64,000 bases of DNA from Prinsepia uniflora (taxonomy: Eukaryota > Streptophyta > Magnoliopsida > Rosales > Rosaceae), in assembly GCA_032719365.1 (NCBI GenBank), contig CM064861.1, positions 76,938,863 through 77,002,862 of the forward strand, written 5' to 3'. Shown piece by piece: positions 47,301-59,800 of the stretch (positions are counted from its first letter, which is position 1; each line of letters starts with the position of its first letter). A model generated the notes under the pieces. That model was not told the origin of the DNA. It did not search any database and was given only the letters and a program-made list of their open reading frames with translations. Position numbers and translations under genes: made by a program.

Positions 47301-48427
47301 TGGGATTTTAATCACAAGGCAAACATTGATATTAATAAACTTTAAATGGTGATTTATCTTAAATAGAAGGAATTACAGAAGATGGGAATAGAGTGTTTTA
47401 TTAGGAACTTGCAGTCTAAATTATTAAACTATGCATAGGTTGTTATTTTACTACCATATTATATGGCCTATATTTTGCAACAAAAGATTGGGTGTTACAC
47501 AACATTTTTGGATTGCCTATAAGTTATAAATTTGTTATTATTTTTGTTATAAAATCAACAAAAGTAAATGGTAAATATGTTAACAATGAAACTAAGACCT
47601 GAGCATGGTCAACTTGTTAGTTCCATTACTTCACAAAATTAGTGGGCTATATATAAACGGTAACTCCATAATGGATGAATTTTATCCATCTAACTTATTA
47701 AATGAACACAAGAATCAAAATAGAAAAATCTCTTATCTGATAAAAATTATCAAATGAAAATAAAACCAACTCAATTTTCAGAAATCTAAAGATGCGTCTT
47801 GTCAATTTGAGTTATGATTTTTTTTCAATATGATTTATAGACATGAAAATCTCTCCAAATTAGAATTGTAAAACAAAACTTTGTGAGATTAATAACTGAA
47901 GATCAAATTGGACATGCCCAGGCGCGCTCTGACAATGCAAGCCGTCTAAGCCACCCTCAAACCCCTAGCGAAAAAAAACTAGAATCCTTTACTAAACCTT
48001 TACTAAATTCCACAATGGAGGCCCACGGCTTCTGATTTTGAAGAACTTCAGAGGACAATTATTAGACCTGCAATCTCCATCTCCTTGTCAGATTGCGACT
48101 CAAAATTCAAAATGGTTGTCCCTCTGCAGTTTAATAATTTTGAATTTCGACTTGGATCTACCTCTTCACTTTTGCTCACAAATGAAGGGAACCCCACAAA
48201 CATGTGCTTATTAATCAGCTTTCACGCCTTGGACAATATGATATCACATATATACTTACATGTAAGTGATCTTACATATAAATGAAGACAATTAAAGCGC
48301 ATAGATTGCAAAATAAAAGAGTGTTGTACATTTCACAGATAAGACAATTGAAGCGCATTATAATGAGTTACAAAATATATTTAGGACTGGAAATAGTATT
48401 CATAGATATTAATGGTATATACATATT
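47301..48427. other. AT-rich intergenic DNA with a dispersed segment
   Basis: 48008-48175 resembles 29362-29440 and 30843-30900 (TTCCACAATGGAGG, CCCTCTGCAG, CTTGGATCTACC). Nothing else was recognised. The right end is the 3' flank of the CYSTM gene on the minus strand. Confidence 0.4.
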
Positions 48428-49066
48428 CTACCAAATGCAGAGCAGAGAGGGGTCGCAGCAACACTCGTCAATAAGGCAACAGCAACACAAAGCCGCCAAA
48501 CTGTGACAAGCAACACATCCATATAATAAATTTAGAATTAGCAGATCACAAATCATTTTTCACCCAAGTTATTATCAGGGTTAAGAACTTTTTAATTAAT
48601 TGTAAAAAAAGATATATGAACCAGAATAATAAGGAAATTATTTGATGAGGAAGTAGTTTAATTATTACCATCCCTCAAGGAAACCTGGTTCCCTTCTTGG
48701 CGGTGGAGCAGCATACTGCTGATACTGTGGAGGTGCCATTACTGGAGGCCCTTGGTAATAACCTACAACAAGATTAATTAATATTTATTACACAAGAAAT
48801 AAAATAAACTAGAAATTTATTAAATGATCCCCTTGAAGAAAACCTATTGGCACATATATACTTCTTCATCATCACAAAGAAGCTTAACAATTCTTCTCCC
48901 AAGAAAAAAGAAAGGAAGCTTAATAAATCATTGACAAATTACAACAAATATTAATTAATTTTTGAAAAAAAGGGAAGAGAAATGGAAGGGCGGATTGATT
49001 AGCCTATATATATATATATATACCTCCTTGGGCCGGGTAGGGATAACCATACTTTTGATCGCTCAT
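48428..49066 (-). CDS. Cysteine-rich transmembrane module (CYSTM) protein, three exons
   Basis: Exons on the minus strand are 49066-49024, 48762-48669 and 48500-48428. The coding length is 210 bp (69 residues plus stop), and both introns are GT-AG (GTATAT...TTGTAG and GTAATA...TCACAG). The protein starts MSDQKYGYPYPAQGG. A Pro/Gln/Tyr-rich middle follows (PPQYQQYAAPPPRR), then GFLEG, and it ends with CLAALCCCCLIDECCCDPS, the hallmark of CYSTM proteins. These are small tail-anchored plasma-membrane proteins tied to stress and defence responses, often acting as dimers. Length, exon phases and the Cys-rich end all match the family. It is the only host gene here that looks intact. The exons are too short for ordinary ORF scans. 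It lies 1.1 kb from the nearest element fragment. Confidence 0.92.
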
Positions 49067-49194
49067 CGATCTCTGCAAACTCGAGGTTATAGGACCCCAA
49101 AAAATGGACGGGCGGAGATGGTGATCGATGAAGTGATATTGAGGAGAGAGATTTGTGAGGAGAAGGCCGTCTTTGGCCTTGCTAGCTCTTTGTG

Positions 49195-49204
49195 TTTTTT
49201 ATAG
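49195..49204 (-). promoter_or_regulatory. TATA box of the CYSTM gene
   Basis: Minus strand GCTATAAAAA lies about 130 bp before the start codon. It is followed by a CT-rich leader (CTTCTCCTCACAAATCTCTCTCC), a common plant promoter and 5'-UTR layout. Confidence 0.6.
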
Positions 49205-51867
49205 CGATAATTAGAAGGTTCTGGTTTTCTGCTTTCAGACCTAAATTTTACATAATAAATTGCACGCATCACTTTTAATGCACTTTCCTTTCCACCAACT
49301 TAACACATTCCTTTCTTTTTCTTCACAGTAATTAATATTCCACAGCATTTGATTCGGGCACTTCCCTTTACTCTTTCTTTGTTATTACAAGTATGAATGA
49401 GAAGGGGATAACTTTCACCTACTTTTTATCTCAAGATAGGGTAATTCTATGGTGCGTTCAAACGAAACAATGCAGGGTATAAAGAGATTAATTATTACAA
49501 GAGCATTATTACGAATAAAATACTCCTAATAATTTACCATATATTAGGCTTAATCTGTACCATAATAATCAATTTTTTTTTGCCTAGAAATAAAAAATGT
49601 ATTATATATATTGACAATTGGATCGAGAGATGGAAAACGGAAAGAGGGAGTGAAGGAGAAAAGCCTACTAGCTAACTAAATTTTTCCTTTACTTCTCTAT
49701 TTTTATAATTACGTACCAATATAAATTGGACATGTAAGAGCACATTAAATTTTAGACAAATTTAACAAACAACCAAAAAATTATTAATAATTAGCGAGCT
49801 CACCAACGATGAATATTAAGTTAATTTATTTTCAAATGTGAGTTTATAACAATAATTTTCCTAGGACAACTAATTTTTAATGTAATTTTTTAACAATTCA
49901 AATAAATATGTCAATTGGATGCAAAATCGATCCAGTCCCTAATTCGATTCAGGAAATTCCCAACATATATAGCTATTTTTTCAACGTTTAAATAGATATA
50001 TCCATTTTAATGACGAAATTGAATAGAACAAATCTGGAGCTAAACACAATAACTAAAATTTCAAGTCCTTATTCAAGAGATGATATCAGTGGTAAAGGAT
50101 ATTTTTCATCTTTAAGAAAGTAAGGAGCATCATTTTGCTCATTTATGGTAAAATTTATAATTTTTCTTGTTTTTTTCGTCCTAATTGTTAAATATGTTAA
50201 AATTATCATACTCAAACTTTTTTTTTGCGAAAACTCGGCCTTCTTGATTGTCACCTGAAAACTGCGAAATGTCAAAACCTCCATTTTTGAAATACCGAAA
50301 AAAAAAATCAAAATTTTCATAATCCTATACAAAAAGTCTGAATCAATTAACAACCCATAACGAAAATTTAGAAATTTATTTTATTTTCTTTATATTTTTG
50401 GATGACCCACAAAAGTTTAGAACTTATTAATGTAAACGATGATGCGTTTTATGAACGAAGAAGAGAGTTTGTGAAGAAGCGATGATGAAAAGAATAAAAG
50501 AGAGAGAGAGAAAGAAGAGATAGAGAAACAAGATAACGAAATAGCTAGTAGAAGATAACTAGCTAGTAGCTGGTTCTAATAGAGAAATTAAATTTATCTA
50601 ATCTACTGCATACTTATTTTAATATTTTTAGATAAATTTTTAATTAAATTTATTTGAAAATTAAATTTATTTACTTTACCGTAGATGCTCTAATGACACA
50701 AATATTGCTTCCCAGTGGTCATATATGATAGCTTTCACCGAAACGTAGAAGAAGAAAAAAGATAGAAATAAACAAAACAACAAAGTATTACCACAGCACG
50801 AGAAGTCATCATATATTTTCAAATTTAGCACTTATTGACGTGCAATTTTGGGTATAAACGCAAAGAAATAACGTATATAGAAGTGGAGCAGATAAAGCCA
50901 ATTAAGAACAGTCACATGCGAGATTTTGCTTCAATCTATATGTATGTATACTAACAAGGTAGATGATAAATATTGTTGGAAAAATGATCTGGAGCGGGTG
51001 GCAATTTGCTGGGACACGTGTATGCCCTTAATGAAGACACATATGCATTCTAGTGGTTACCATATAAATCATTTATGTGATGGAATAAAAAATAAAAAAT
51101 AAAAACTATTTTTCAAAGGTCGCTGGATGAAATTCATTATATATACCATATAAATATAATGTTATATTACAAAATTTAAGCATTTTTTTTGTAGTATCTT
51201 TTTCAAAGACCATTCTAAAAAACTCTTCCATGTAAATTCTAATCACATTAAACTCGCCCTTATTATATTAAATTTTTTATTCCATTAACACATTTAATGA
51301 CGAATAAAAAACTTACGGATAAATAGAATTATATTTCAAACAACTGATTTTTAAATTTACAAATAGCTCCGACTCCAACTCAACTCCCCAAGTGTCGAGA
51401 AATCCTCCCAAATTAAGGAGCGCGCCCAACGTGAAACACACAAAATAAGCATCATTTATATTTTGTGATTTTGTTATAATAATAATGATGATATCTATTA
51501 TACGGCAGCTGGCTATATATTTGAGGCGCAGAAGCCAGAAGATCGAATGTGATGAATTATTTGAAGGAGAATGAATACATGTGACGTGAAAGACATGGCC
51601 GGCCAATTGGGAACGAGTGGTTTACTTATTGGATCTGCAATAGAATAAGCGCGCTTACATGTTTGGTTAAGGTTTGAAGATGTCATGCTCAATTGCTCAT
51701 CACTTGATTTGTTTTGTTTGCTTCTCCGATTGTCAAATACCCTAATCTCATTGCTATCCTACTTTCGGCCGGTCAAGCTTTTCAAAAGGAATAACTTCTA
51801 CAGAATTCTTAAGCTTATACTGTACGTGTGAGTGTTTTTTAATCTAATAATACTCCTATCCCATTTT
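49205..51867. other. AT-rich intergenic DNA upstream of the CYSTM gene
   Basis: No gene or element was recognised. It has short simple repeats such as (GA)n at 50490-50520. The first part should hold the CYSTM promoter. Confidence 0.45.
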
Positions 51868-52145
51868 AGGGAATCTCCTCATTTATTATTTTATTTATCG
51901 CATTTAATTCTTATACATATATATATATATTTTTATTATAAGCACTAGCACAATTTTATTCTTAAATCATTACTATGAGATCATTTATACAAAAAATCAA
52001 CTAAATTCATTTTAGGGAATCTGCTCATTTATTTTTTTATTATCACATTTAACTCTTATACATATATTTTTATTATAAGCAGTGCCACAATTCTATTCTT
52101 AAATCATTACAACGAGATCATTTATGCGAAAAATCAACTAAACTA
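51868..52145 (+). repeat. Tandem duplication of about 140 bp, diverged
   Basis: 51868-52008 and 52009-52145 share the order CATTTTAGGGAATCTSCTCA, TTATTATAAGCA, ATTCTTAAATCATTAC and GAGATCATTTAT, with substitutions and a (TA)n length change. Confidence 0.85.
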
Positions 52146-52213
52146 GCTAGAGATCAATTATTCATATTTAATTTGTTAGTTAAATTAACAATTTAACATC
52201 AAAATTTTAGTTG

Positions 52214-52779
52214 TGTTGAATCAAAAATCGAACCCGCCGTGAAAAGTCCTCACAATTCCTGCAAACAGCAAACGATTAGCTATCGTTACCTTGATCGATT
52301 TACCCGGAGGGTTGTTCGACCAAGAACACTCTGATGCCTAAGTTAGCTTTGAGAGAGGAAAATGATATACTTCGAAGCAAACAATTGACGTACCTTGGAA
52401 ATGAAATGTGCTCTGCTATTTATAGGAAAATCTTGGGAGCCTTGAAGCATTCTGATTGGTCGGTTGAATTTTTAATTAATAAATAATATATTATTTAATA
52501 ATTGTAATGATGGCTCATCATGATAGTAATGACAATTATTGTTTTAATATTAATATTAATAGTCCATTATTAAGAATAACGAAAATTAACTCTCGAGGAG
52601 AATATTAATATTACGGAGATTTTAACTCAATCAAATAACGTATTTAACTGGTAAATAGATTATTTAATGTGCGGGTGTTTTCAAATGATCAGCATTATTG
52701 CCAAGGGCAATTTGGTCTTTTTTGGGAATTACGGTCCGCGTGGCAGCTCCATAATTTTCGGATGATTTTGGGTTCCACA
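52214..52779 (-). repeat. Tat element 3' LTR
   Basis: 566 bp, close to the 63043-63623 copy. It lacks an ATTAATTAAATATATT stretch present in the other. Confidence 0.92.
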
Positions 52780-52839
52780 AATGCGCCCACGTCGCTTCGG
52801 AATTCAAGGAATCCAAAGGGATGTACATTTTTTTGGAAT

Positions 52840-54390
52840 TTTATATTACCGGGCTTCCCGGTTGCTGTTGGGTTCAAAAATCAAGTCAGTGTTTATTTGA
52901 CGATTTTGCCCCTGGTTATAAGGGTCAAAAGTCGACTTTTTGATTAGAACACTTTTTGGGTTTTCGGAAGAGACTGTTGAGTAGATCTCGAGGTGCTGAA
53001 TCTGCAAACAGGCGGCATGCGTCAATCGGAGGTTGGATGCGAAAGTTATGGGTCTGCGAAGGCGAGGGGCATTTTGGTAATTTTGAAAGGTAGGGGCAAA
53101 ATGTTGACTTTTGACTCGGACGGTCAAACGGACTTTGACCAATGACTATGACGTAGTTCGGGACGTCACGAGTCCATAGACAGGCGGCAAGTCAAAAACA
53201 GAACTCGGATGTGAAAGTTATGGATCCACGTAGTCCAAGGGCAAAACGATAATTTGCCGAGCGAAGGGCAAAACGGTCTTTTAACAAACGAATGGTGGAT
53301 GCTGACTCATGCTACCAGCCAATGACACATGTCACTTTTCCCAGAAAACATGGATGAAAACATGGATTAGAGACATTAATCCCTTAATTAGGGAAAAAAC
53401 ATTGCTTTTGTCCAATTGTGATAGTGTTTAAATAATGGACTGATTCAGTTGTGAGAATGAGAGATTGAAAGGATTGAATTAGAGAGAAACACACACGAGG
53501 GATAGAGGGGTCACTGAATTTGAAGAATTCGAAAATTTTGAAAATTTTGGTGAAAATTCGAATTCAAAGTTGTGAGCTCTGTTGATCAAAATTGAAGCTT
53601 GATTAAGCTTCCTGAGATCATTTCGAGCTAAACCACAACAAAAACGAAGGAGTTTGATGCTATTTTGATCAAGAATCGAAGCTCCAAAGTTTTCGTAAAA
53701 TCGAGCTTAAATTAGAAGGGTTAGAGGTAAGGATTGGTGCAATTGATTTTGTATTAATGTTCATTATGATCTTAGGCTACTTCCTGTGTGATTAATTTAA
53801 GGAAATGACTTGAAATTGGGTGGAACCCGATTAAGAACCCATCGAGTATTCATTTCGAGTCGAGTGATTTGAGGACCAATTTCATGAAATTGAGCATACA
53901 GATCCCTAATTAGGATTGGATAGATGAAAACCAATGAAAGAAATGAAGAAATTAAGGTCAAATTGACTGAGAACGGATCGGGTTACAGACCCGTATTATA
54001 GTGAATCAGGTGAGAACGATGACACTGTAGCATTTACTGTTCACGAGCGTGGCTTTCACGCGCAACCACTTATAGTGGCGCGTGAAGGCGCGTGGTTGGT
54101 TTTCTGGGGATGTGTTCAATAGGTGTTTTACTCTATTTAATGTAACGAACATTTTGGTATTGGTTTTGAATCAATCGGACATCGTATCGATATTGTTTCG
54201 AGGGTCTGAAGGTTTAGGTTATGTTTTAAAATAATATTTAATTCCCGAAAAATTATGGGAAATTGATATGATATTCATAGAGTCATTATTGACCTTTCAT
54301 GATGTTTTTTGGACAAGATTCGAGATTCCTGGAAAGCGTCGGAAATTACGGAAACGCATGCAGCTTGGAAAACGAGCGGTTTGGACGGTG
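52840..54390 (+). mobile_element. Truncated gypsy LTR inside the Tat element
   Basis: It shares blocks with the LTRs at 31052 and, reversed, 25456: GGTCAAACGGACTTTGACC, GACGTAGTTCGGGACGTCAC, GGGGCATTTTGGTAATTTTG and ATTCCCGAAAAATTATGGG. It breaks off at 54390 within a TTTGGACGGTGTG stretch, just where related LTRs continue into GAGTGGAC, and passes straight into the Tat sequence. Its own ends are missing. Confidence 0.7.
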
Positions 54391-54448
54391 TGTTCTAGCA
54401 TTGGTAGGCTGGCTCACATTCACTGTGACTCTTGCTAGTGCCACAAAT

Positions 54449-56201
54449 ATGCTTGCTATGCGTCAAGGAGCCGAGAGACCCAGCAAACTCGCGTTGTGGG
54501 AGCGTGGCGGTTCTCGTAACCTAAGTCCATTCCGAGGGAAAGATATGGAGTTTGAGAAGCCTGAAGACTTCAAGGAGTGGAAGGCTCGCAATCAAATTGC
54601 CTTTCCGGACAACGTTTTTGTGGAGCTTGGTGACAGATGTTCTTCCATGAAGGCTCTTAAGCATGGAAGAGGAAAAAACCCTGTCGGCGGTCGGTGGACT
54701 AAATTCCACCCTTTGTTGATGCTTATCGACACATCATGTGCTTTGAGAAGCTGAACAAATGTTTTGTCTTGGGACTCACTGAAGATGAATTCTGGCATTG
54801 CTATTCCGTACCAGGATTGCCTACCCAGACTTCGATGACAACTTCGATTGCCTACCCAAATGTTTTGTCTTGGGACTCACTAAATTCCACCCTTTGTTCA
54901 TACCCAAAGTGGAGTTGTTTTTTAGGACGGAGTTCGATGACAACACGTACAGATTCAATTGTATCAAAGTTGGTGGCGCATGGGACAAATACGCCTACCC
55001 AGACTTGAGGATTGCCTCGCACTTCTGCATGTTTGATGAGTTGTACAGTGGGTTTGGAGGTCATCCTAATCTCAAAAAGATTGACACGGCCCTGAAAATT
55101 CCTCCAGAGTTTCGAGACATGAGCTGGCTACTCTCTCCACTTAGAGACATGAATGGCAGGAGGCCTTCGGACATCCTAATCAAGGAGTGGTTGAGCGCTC
55201 CACTGCATTTGAAAAAATGCATTGCCCAGAAGAAGATCAAAAAGCAAGGACCCACTAGCTCTTGGGAGAAAAAGCATGATGATCAGCTTCCTCCCAAGCC
55301 CGACCGTTCTAGTCCTGCGAAATCATCTAGCAAATGTAAAACCTCAGACGGTCCCTGTGAGGATGCGGCCAAACAACTTAAGAAGCTGAAGGCGATTCCT
55401 ACTTCCCTTGAAGTGATTGAAGCGTGGAGAGATGAAGGCCCAGATCGAATAGTGGGGGAGACACGATCGTCATCCAAGACTCCTGTTGTGATAGGTGCCC
55501 CCATCCTAGCGGAGGGAAGTCAAAAAACTGTTCCGCAAGGAGCTTACGACAAGGTAGTCCGAGACCTCAGGATTGCAGAAGCTGGGGCCCACATGTTGGT
55601 TGACATGCTTCGTGGAAACACTAGTTTGGGAGATGAAAACGAGCGAATGAAGAGCGAATGCAAATGCCTTCGAGAAGCCCGAGACCACTCCAGACGGAAC
55701 AACGAAGCCTTGGTCGGAAGAATCCATACATTGGAAGTTAAAGTGGGGGAGCTGGAGACGAGTCGTGCAGAGAGGATGCTGTTTGAAAAGGAGCGAGATA
55801 CTGCTCAAGATGAGGTCATCTTGCTGAACAGGAAGTTGCAGGACTCGGATGAAACAATCAGACTTTTGGAGGTGGAGGTCCAGAATCTGAAGACTAGAAG
55901 GCTCCCGGGACACGACCATTTACTATTACCGCATGCCCCCACAACTTTGTGCCAAAAAGAAAATGAAGCACAGAAGTTGGACATGGCAAGCTACAGCGGG
56001 GTCACCACCAAAGAGCGGGAACCAGAGCTAGACCAAGAGTTTGAGCCTGTTCCAGTACCTGACCCAGAACCCGAGACCGGGACCAGGAAGGAAGCTGCCC
56101 CTGAGGTTGCTGACTCATTGTTTAACGACACTTCCCTACTTTCAACAAAAGAGTGGGAAGAGTTTAGGAAAACAATGGGTTTTGAAGACTTGCATCCATA
56201 G
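54449..56201 (+). pseudogene. Additional antisense ORF (aORF) of the Tat element
   Basis: It is transcribed opposite to gag-pol. Frame one (54449-54754) is followed after a shift by a 467-codon frame ending at 56201. The protein has a conserved-looking N part (RFNCIKVGGAWDKYAYPD, PPEFRDMSWLLSPL), a Lys/Ser-rich linker and a long coiled coil (about 55550-55900; RIHTLEVKVGELETSRAERM). An acidic proline-rich tail (EFEPVPVPDPEPETG) ends in WEEFRKTMGFEDL. Extra antisense ORFs are known in Tat-lineage elements, and their function is unknown. The N-terminal region is scrambled by local duplications (54698-54900). Confidence 0.7.
54698..54898 (+). repeat. Patchwork of short direct duplications in the aORF
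   Basis: ACTAAATTCCACCCTTTGTT occurs at 54698 and 54879. CAAATGTTTTGTCTTGGGACT occurs at 54756 and 54857. GATTGCCTACCCA also occurs twice between them. The offsets differ (181 and 101 bp), so more than one event is needed. Confidence 0.85.
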
Positions 56202-56499
56202 TTCCTTTACATGTGTATGTTGGCTATTGCATTTCCATTTTTTGCATTGAATAACTGGTGTGAGCAATCAACATGTGATTTGCCAAACACCCTCCAAATG
56301 AATAAATAAAAGAAATCATTTAAGTTGAATTGTTGGAACGCAAGTGTTAACTTTTTCCTATGCTCTAGCGAGCAAAATGCTTGTTAATGTATCGGTATGA
56401 GCTCATTCATATGCCCCTATTGCAACCATGGGTGTACAATAGCAAGTTCTAAATAACTTGTGGCGTTAGACGATGAAATTTTTGGTATGTTGCCTTCAG

Positions 56500-56755
56500 G
56501 GAAGGTTTTGTGCTTCTTAAGAGAAGGCTTGAGCTGGTTCAATGAAGAAGACTTAGGGCGCTTCCAAGAAGAAGGCTTAGGGTGCTTCCTAAGAGGAAGG
56601 CTTGAGGTGCTTCCTAAAGGAAGGCTTCGGGTGCCTCCTGGTGGAAGGCTTTAAGTGCTTCCTAGTGGAAGGATTTGGATGCTTCCTAGAGGAAGGCTTG
56701 AATGCTTCTCGGAAGAAGGCTTTGGATGCTTCCCGGAAGAAGGCTTTGGGAACCT
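56500..56755 (+). repeat. Tandem array of ~30-bp units in the Tat 3' region
   Basis: About eight units of the form GAAGGCTTKGGGTGCTTCCT. It lies between the end of the aORF and the end of integrase, the hypervariable zone of Tat-type elements. Confidence 0.88.
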
Positions 56756-56895
56756 TTCCGAAAGTATAATAACACATAGGTGAATGAAGAATGACTTGAC
56801 AGCCTTATTTGTAAGTCTAAACACGTCATTCATGAAAATAAAGCCTATATTTGGCACAAAACAGTGACTAGCTTAGCTTTGAGCTCTAGTTTGCA

Positions 56896-59800
56896 TTATA
56901 CATAATATTTTCGGAGGTGATGAGCGTTCATGGATCCACTCACTAACTTTCCGTCCATTGTCTCTAAGGTGTAACTTCCTTTTCCGCCTACTTGGTAGAT
57001 TCGGTAGGGTCCTTCCCATTGAGATTTGAGTTTTTGAGACCCTGGACGATTGGGTGTCGCAAAATTTTTCTTGAGAACAAGGTCACTTGGGAGAAAGTGC
57101 CGGAGTTGGGCCTTCTTATTGTAGGAACTTCTCACTTGCTGCTGGTAGCTGGAGATGCGCTTCACCACTTGGTCTCTTAATTCCTCGCTGAGATCAAGTG
57201 AAGTTCTTAGAGCGATGGAGTTGACTACTGGATCAACGAGCTCGGTAAAGGGTGCTGGAACAACAACATGTTGAGGAATGACGCAGTCAGTGTCGTATGC
57301 AAGGGTAAATGGAGACTCTCATGTTGCACGACGCGGAGTGGTACTGTACACCCAGAGCGTGCCATCTAACTCCTCCTCGCACAAGCCTTTCTTATTATCG
57401 AGTCGCTTCTTGATACAGTCAAGGACTGTCTTGTTTGAAGCTTCTGCCTGGCCATTACCCTGGGGGTAATATGCAGTTGAAGTGAAATGCTTGATTTTCC
57501 AAGACTCAAAGAACTCGTTGATTATGGCGCTAGTGAACTGAGTTCCATTGTATGTTAGAATGACCTTAGGAAGCCCAAATCGGCAGATAATCTGGCTCCA
57601 GATGAATTTTTGAACATCAGCTTGAGTTATGGTGGCCAAGGCCTTTGCCTCCACCTATTTAGTGAAGTAGTCAGTGGCAACAATCAAATACTTCTTGCTT
57701 GGGACTGGAGTGCTTGCGAGTGGTCCAATAATGTCAATTCTCCATTGCATGAATGGCCAAGGGCTTGTCTGTGCATGCAACTCTTCCGGTGGTGCCAATT
57801 GGTTAGGCTTGAACCTTTGACATTTTTCGCACTTCTGAGCATATTGCAGAGCTTCTTGGCATAGAGTAGGCCAGTAAAATCCTACACTAAGCTTCTTTTG
57901 AGCAAGCGACCTTCCACCGGAATGATTTCCACAATGCCCTTCATGAATCTCAGCCAAGACTTTCAACGTTTCTGGATGCTTCAAGCATAACAAGTTTGGT
58001 CCTATGAAACTCTTTCGAAAGAGTAGGCCCTTGTCGACATAGTATCGCGCAGCTTTCATCTGGACTTTGCGGGCCTCTAACCGTTCATCAGGCAATATTC
58101 CATGCTCTACATAGTTGATAAAAGGATCTTGCCAGCTTGGAGATGAACCAATTTGTCTTACTTCAATCTCCTTCATATCAATACTTCTCCGCTCAAGATA
58201 CTCAATCGGGATTGAGCGCATGAAACGGAAGTCGAGTGATGACGCTAGATTGGCCAACGCATCTGCTTGTGTATTTTCGGCTCGTGGAAGTTGATGAAAA
58301 GTGAAAACTGAGAAAAAGGCATGCATTTCCTGGACCTTGTTATTATATCTGAGCATCCTTGCATCACGCGCAGCATATTCATCGATCGACTGGTTAGTGA
58401 TCAACTGCGAATCTGAATAAATAGCAAGGCGTTTGACTCCCAACTCCTTGGAAAGTGTGAGCCCACAAATAAAAGCTTCATACTCCGCTTCATTGTTAGA
58501 GGTTTTGAATCCGAACTGTACTGCTTGCTCTATTATTGAGTCATCTGGAGTGATAAGAACAATCCCCGCTCCTGCCCCTCTCTGGTTCGAGGAACCATCA
58601 ACAAAGAGCTTCCATAGATGATTGGAAGTTGAGGGCCGTAGTGAAGAGGAACTGTCTCCATGATCTCGTGGCAAAGAAGTGTCAGCGGCCCTGGGGGCAT
58701 TGCCAAGCTTATTGCCTCCTTCCAGTGATGCTGGTTTGAACTCCCCGACAAAATCCGCTAAGGCTTGGCCTTTGACTGCTGTTCGTGGACGATAGAGCAA
58801 ATCATGCTGACTCAACTCGATGACCCATTTCATTACCCGCGTCGATGCATCGGGTGCATGAAGTAACAAAGGGAGTGGATATTCGGTCATGACAATCACC
58901 CGATGAGCTTGAAAGTATGGCCTCAACTTCTTTGTGGTAACCAGTAATGCCAGAATCAGCTTTTCAAATTTCAGATATCGTGTCTCAACATCAAGAAGGG
59001 CTTTGGATGTGTAGAACACAGGTAGTTGAATCCTATTCTCTTCCCGGATAAGTGCAGAGCTTACAGAAATATTAGAGACCCCCAGATACAGGAACAGGTC
59101 CTCGTTATCTTTGGGTTTTGATAGCAGTGGTGAAGACGTCAAGTAGGCCTTGAGATATTGAAATGCTTTCTCACAACCTTCATCCCACTTATCTCTGGAT
59201 GCCTTCTTTACTGCTTGGAAGAAAGGTCGACACCGGTCAGTTGACTTGGACAGAAACCTGTTCAATACTGCCGCTCGTCCAGTGAGACTTTGAATCTCTT
59301 TCAGACTTGAGGGGGACTTCATCTCGATTATTGCCTTGATTTACTTTGGATTTGCTTCAATCCCACGCTAAGTCACAAGGTATCCCAAGAACTTCCCTGC
59401 TGACACCCCGAACGTACACTTTAGAGGGTTGAGCTTCATTTTGTACTTCTTCAGCAAGTTGAAGGTCTCTCGCAAGTTGGCGATATGATCCTCTCATTTT
59501 TCCCCTTTGACCATGATGTCATCCACGTAGACCTCCATGGTTTTTCCAATGAGATCTTTGAACATCCGATTGACGAGTCTCTGATACGCTGCTCCCGCAT
59601 TCTTGAGGCCAAATGGCATGACCTTGTAGCAGTACACTCCTCGGTCGAAGACGAATGAAGTTTTGTCCTTGTCATTTTCATACAGGAAAATCTGATTATA
59701 GCCCGAGTATGCATCCACGAAGCTTAGCATCTCATTCCCTGCAGTTGAGTCCACTAAGAGATCGATTCTGGGCAGAGGATAGTTATCCTTTGGGCATGCA

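Noticed and set aside
51313..51606. 97-codon open frame on the minus strand
   Set aside because: AT-rich, isoleucine runs, no motif, no promoter or splice context.
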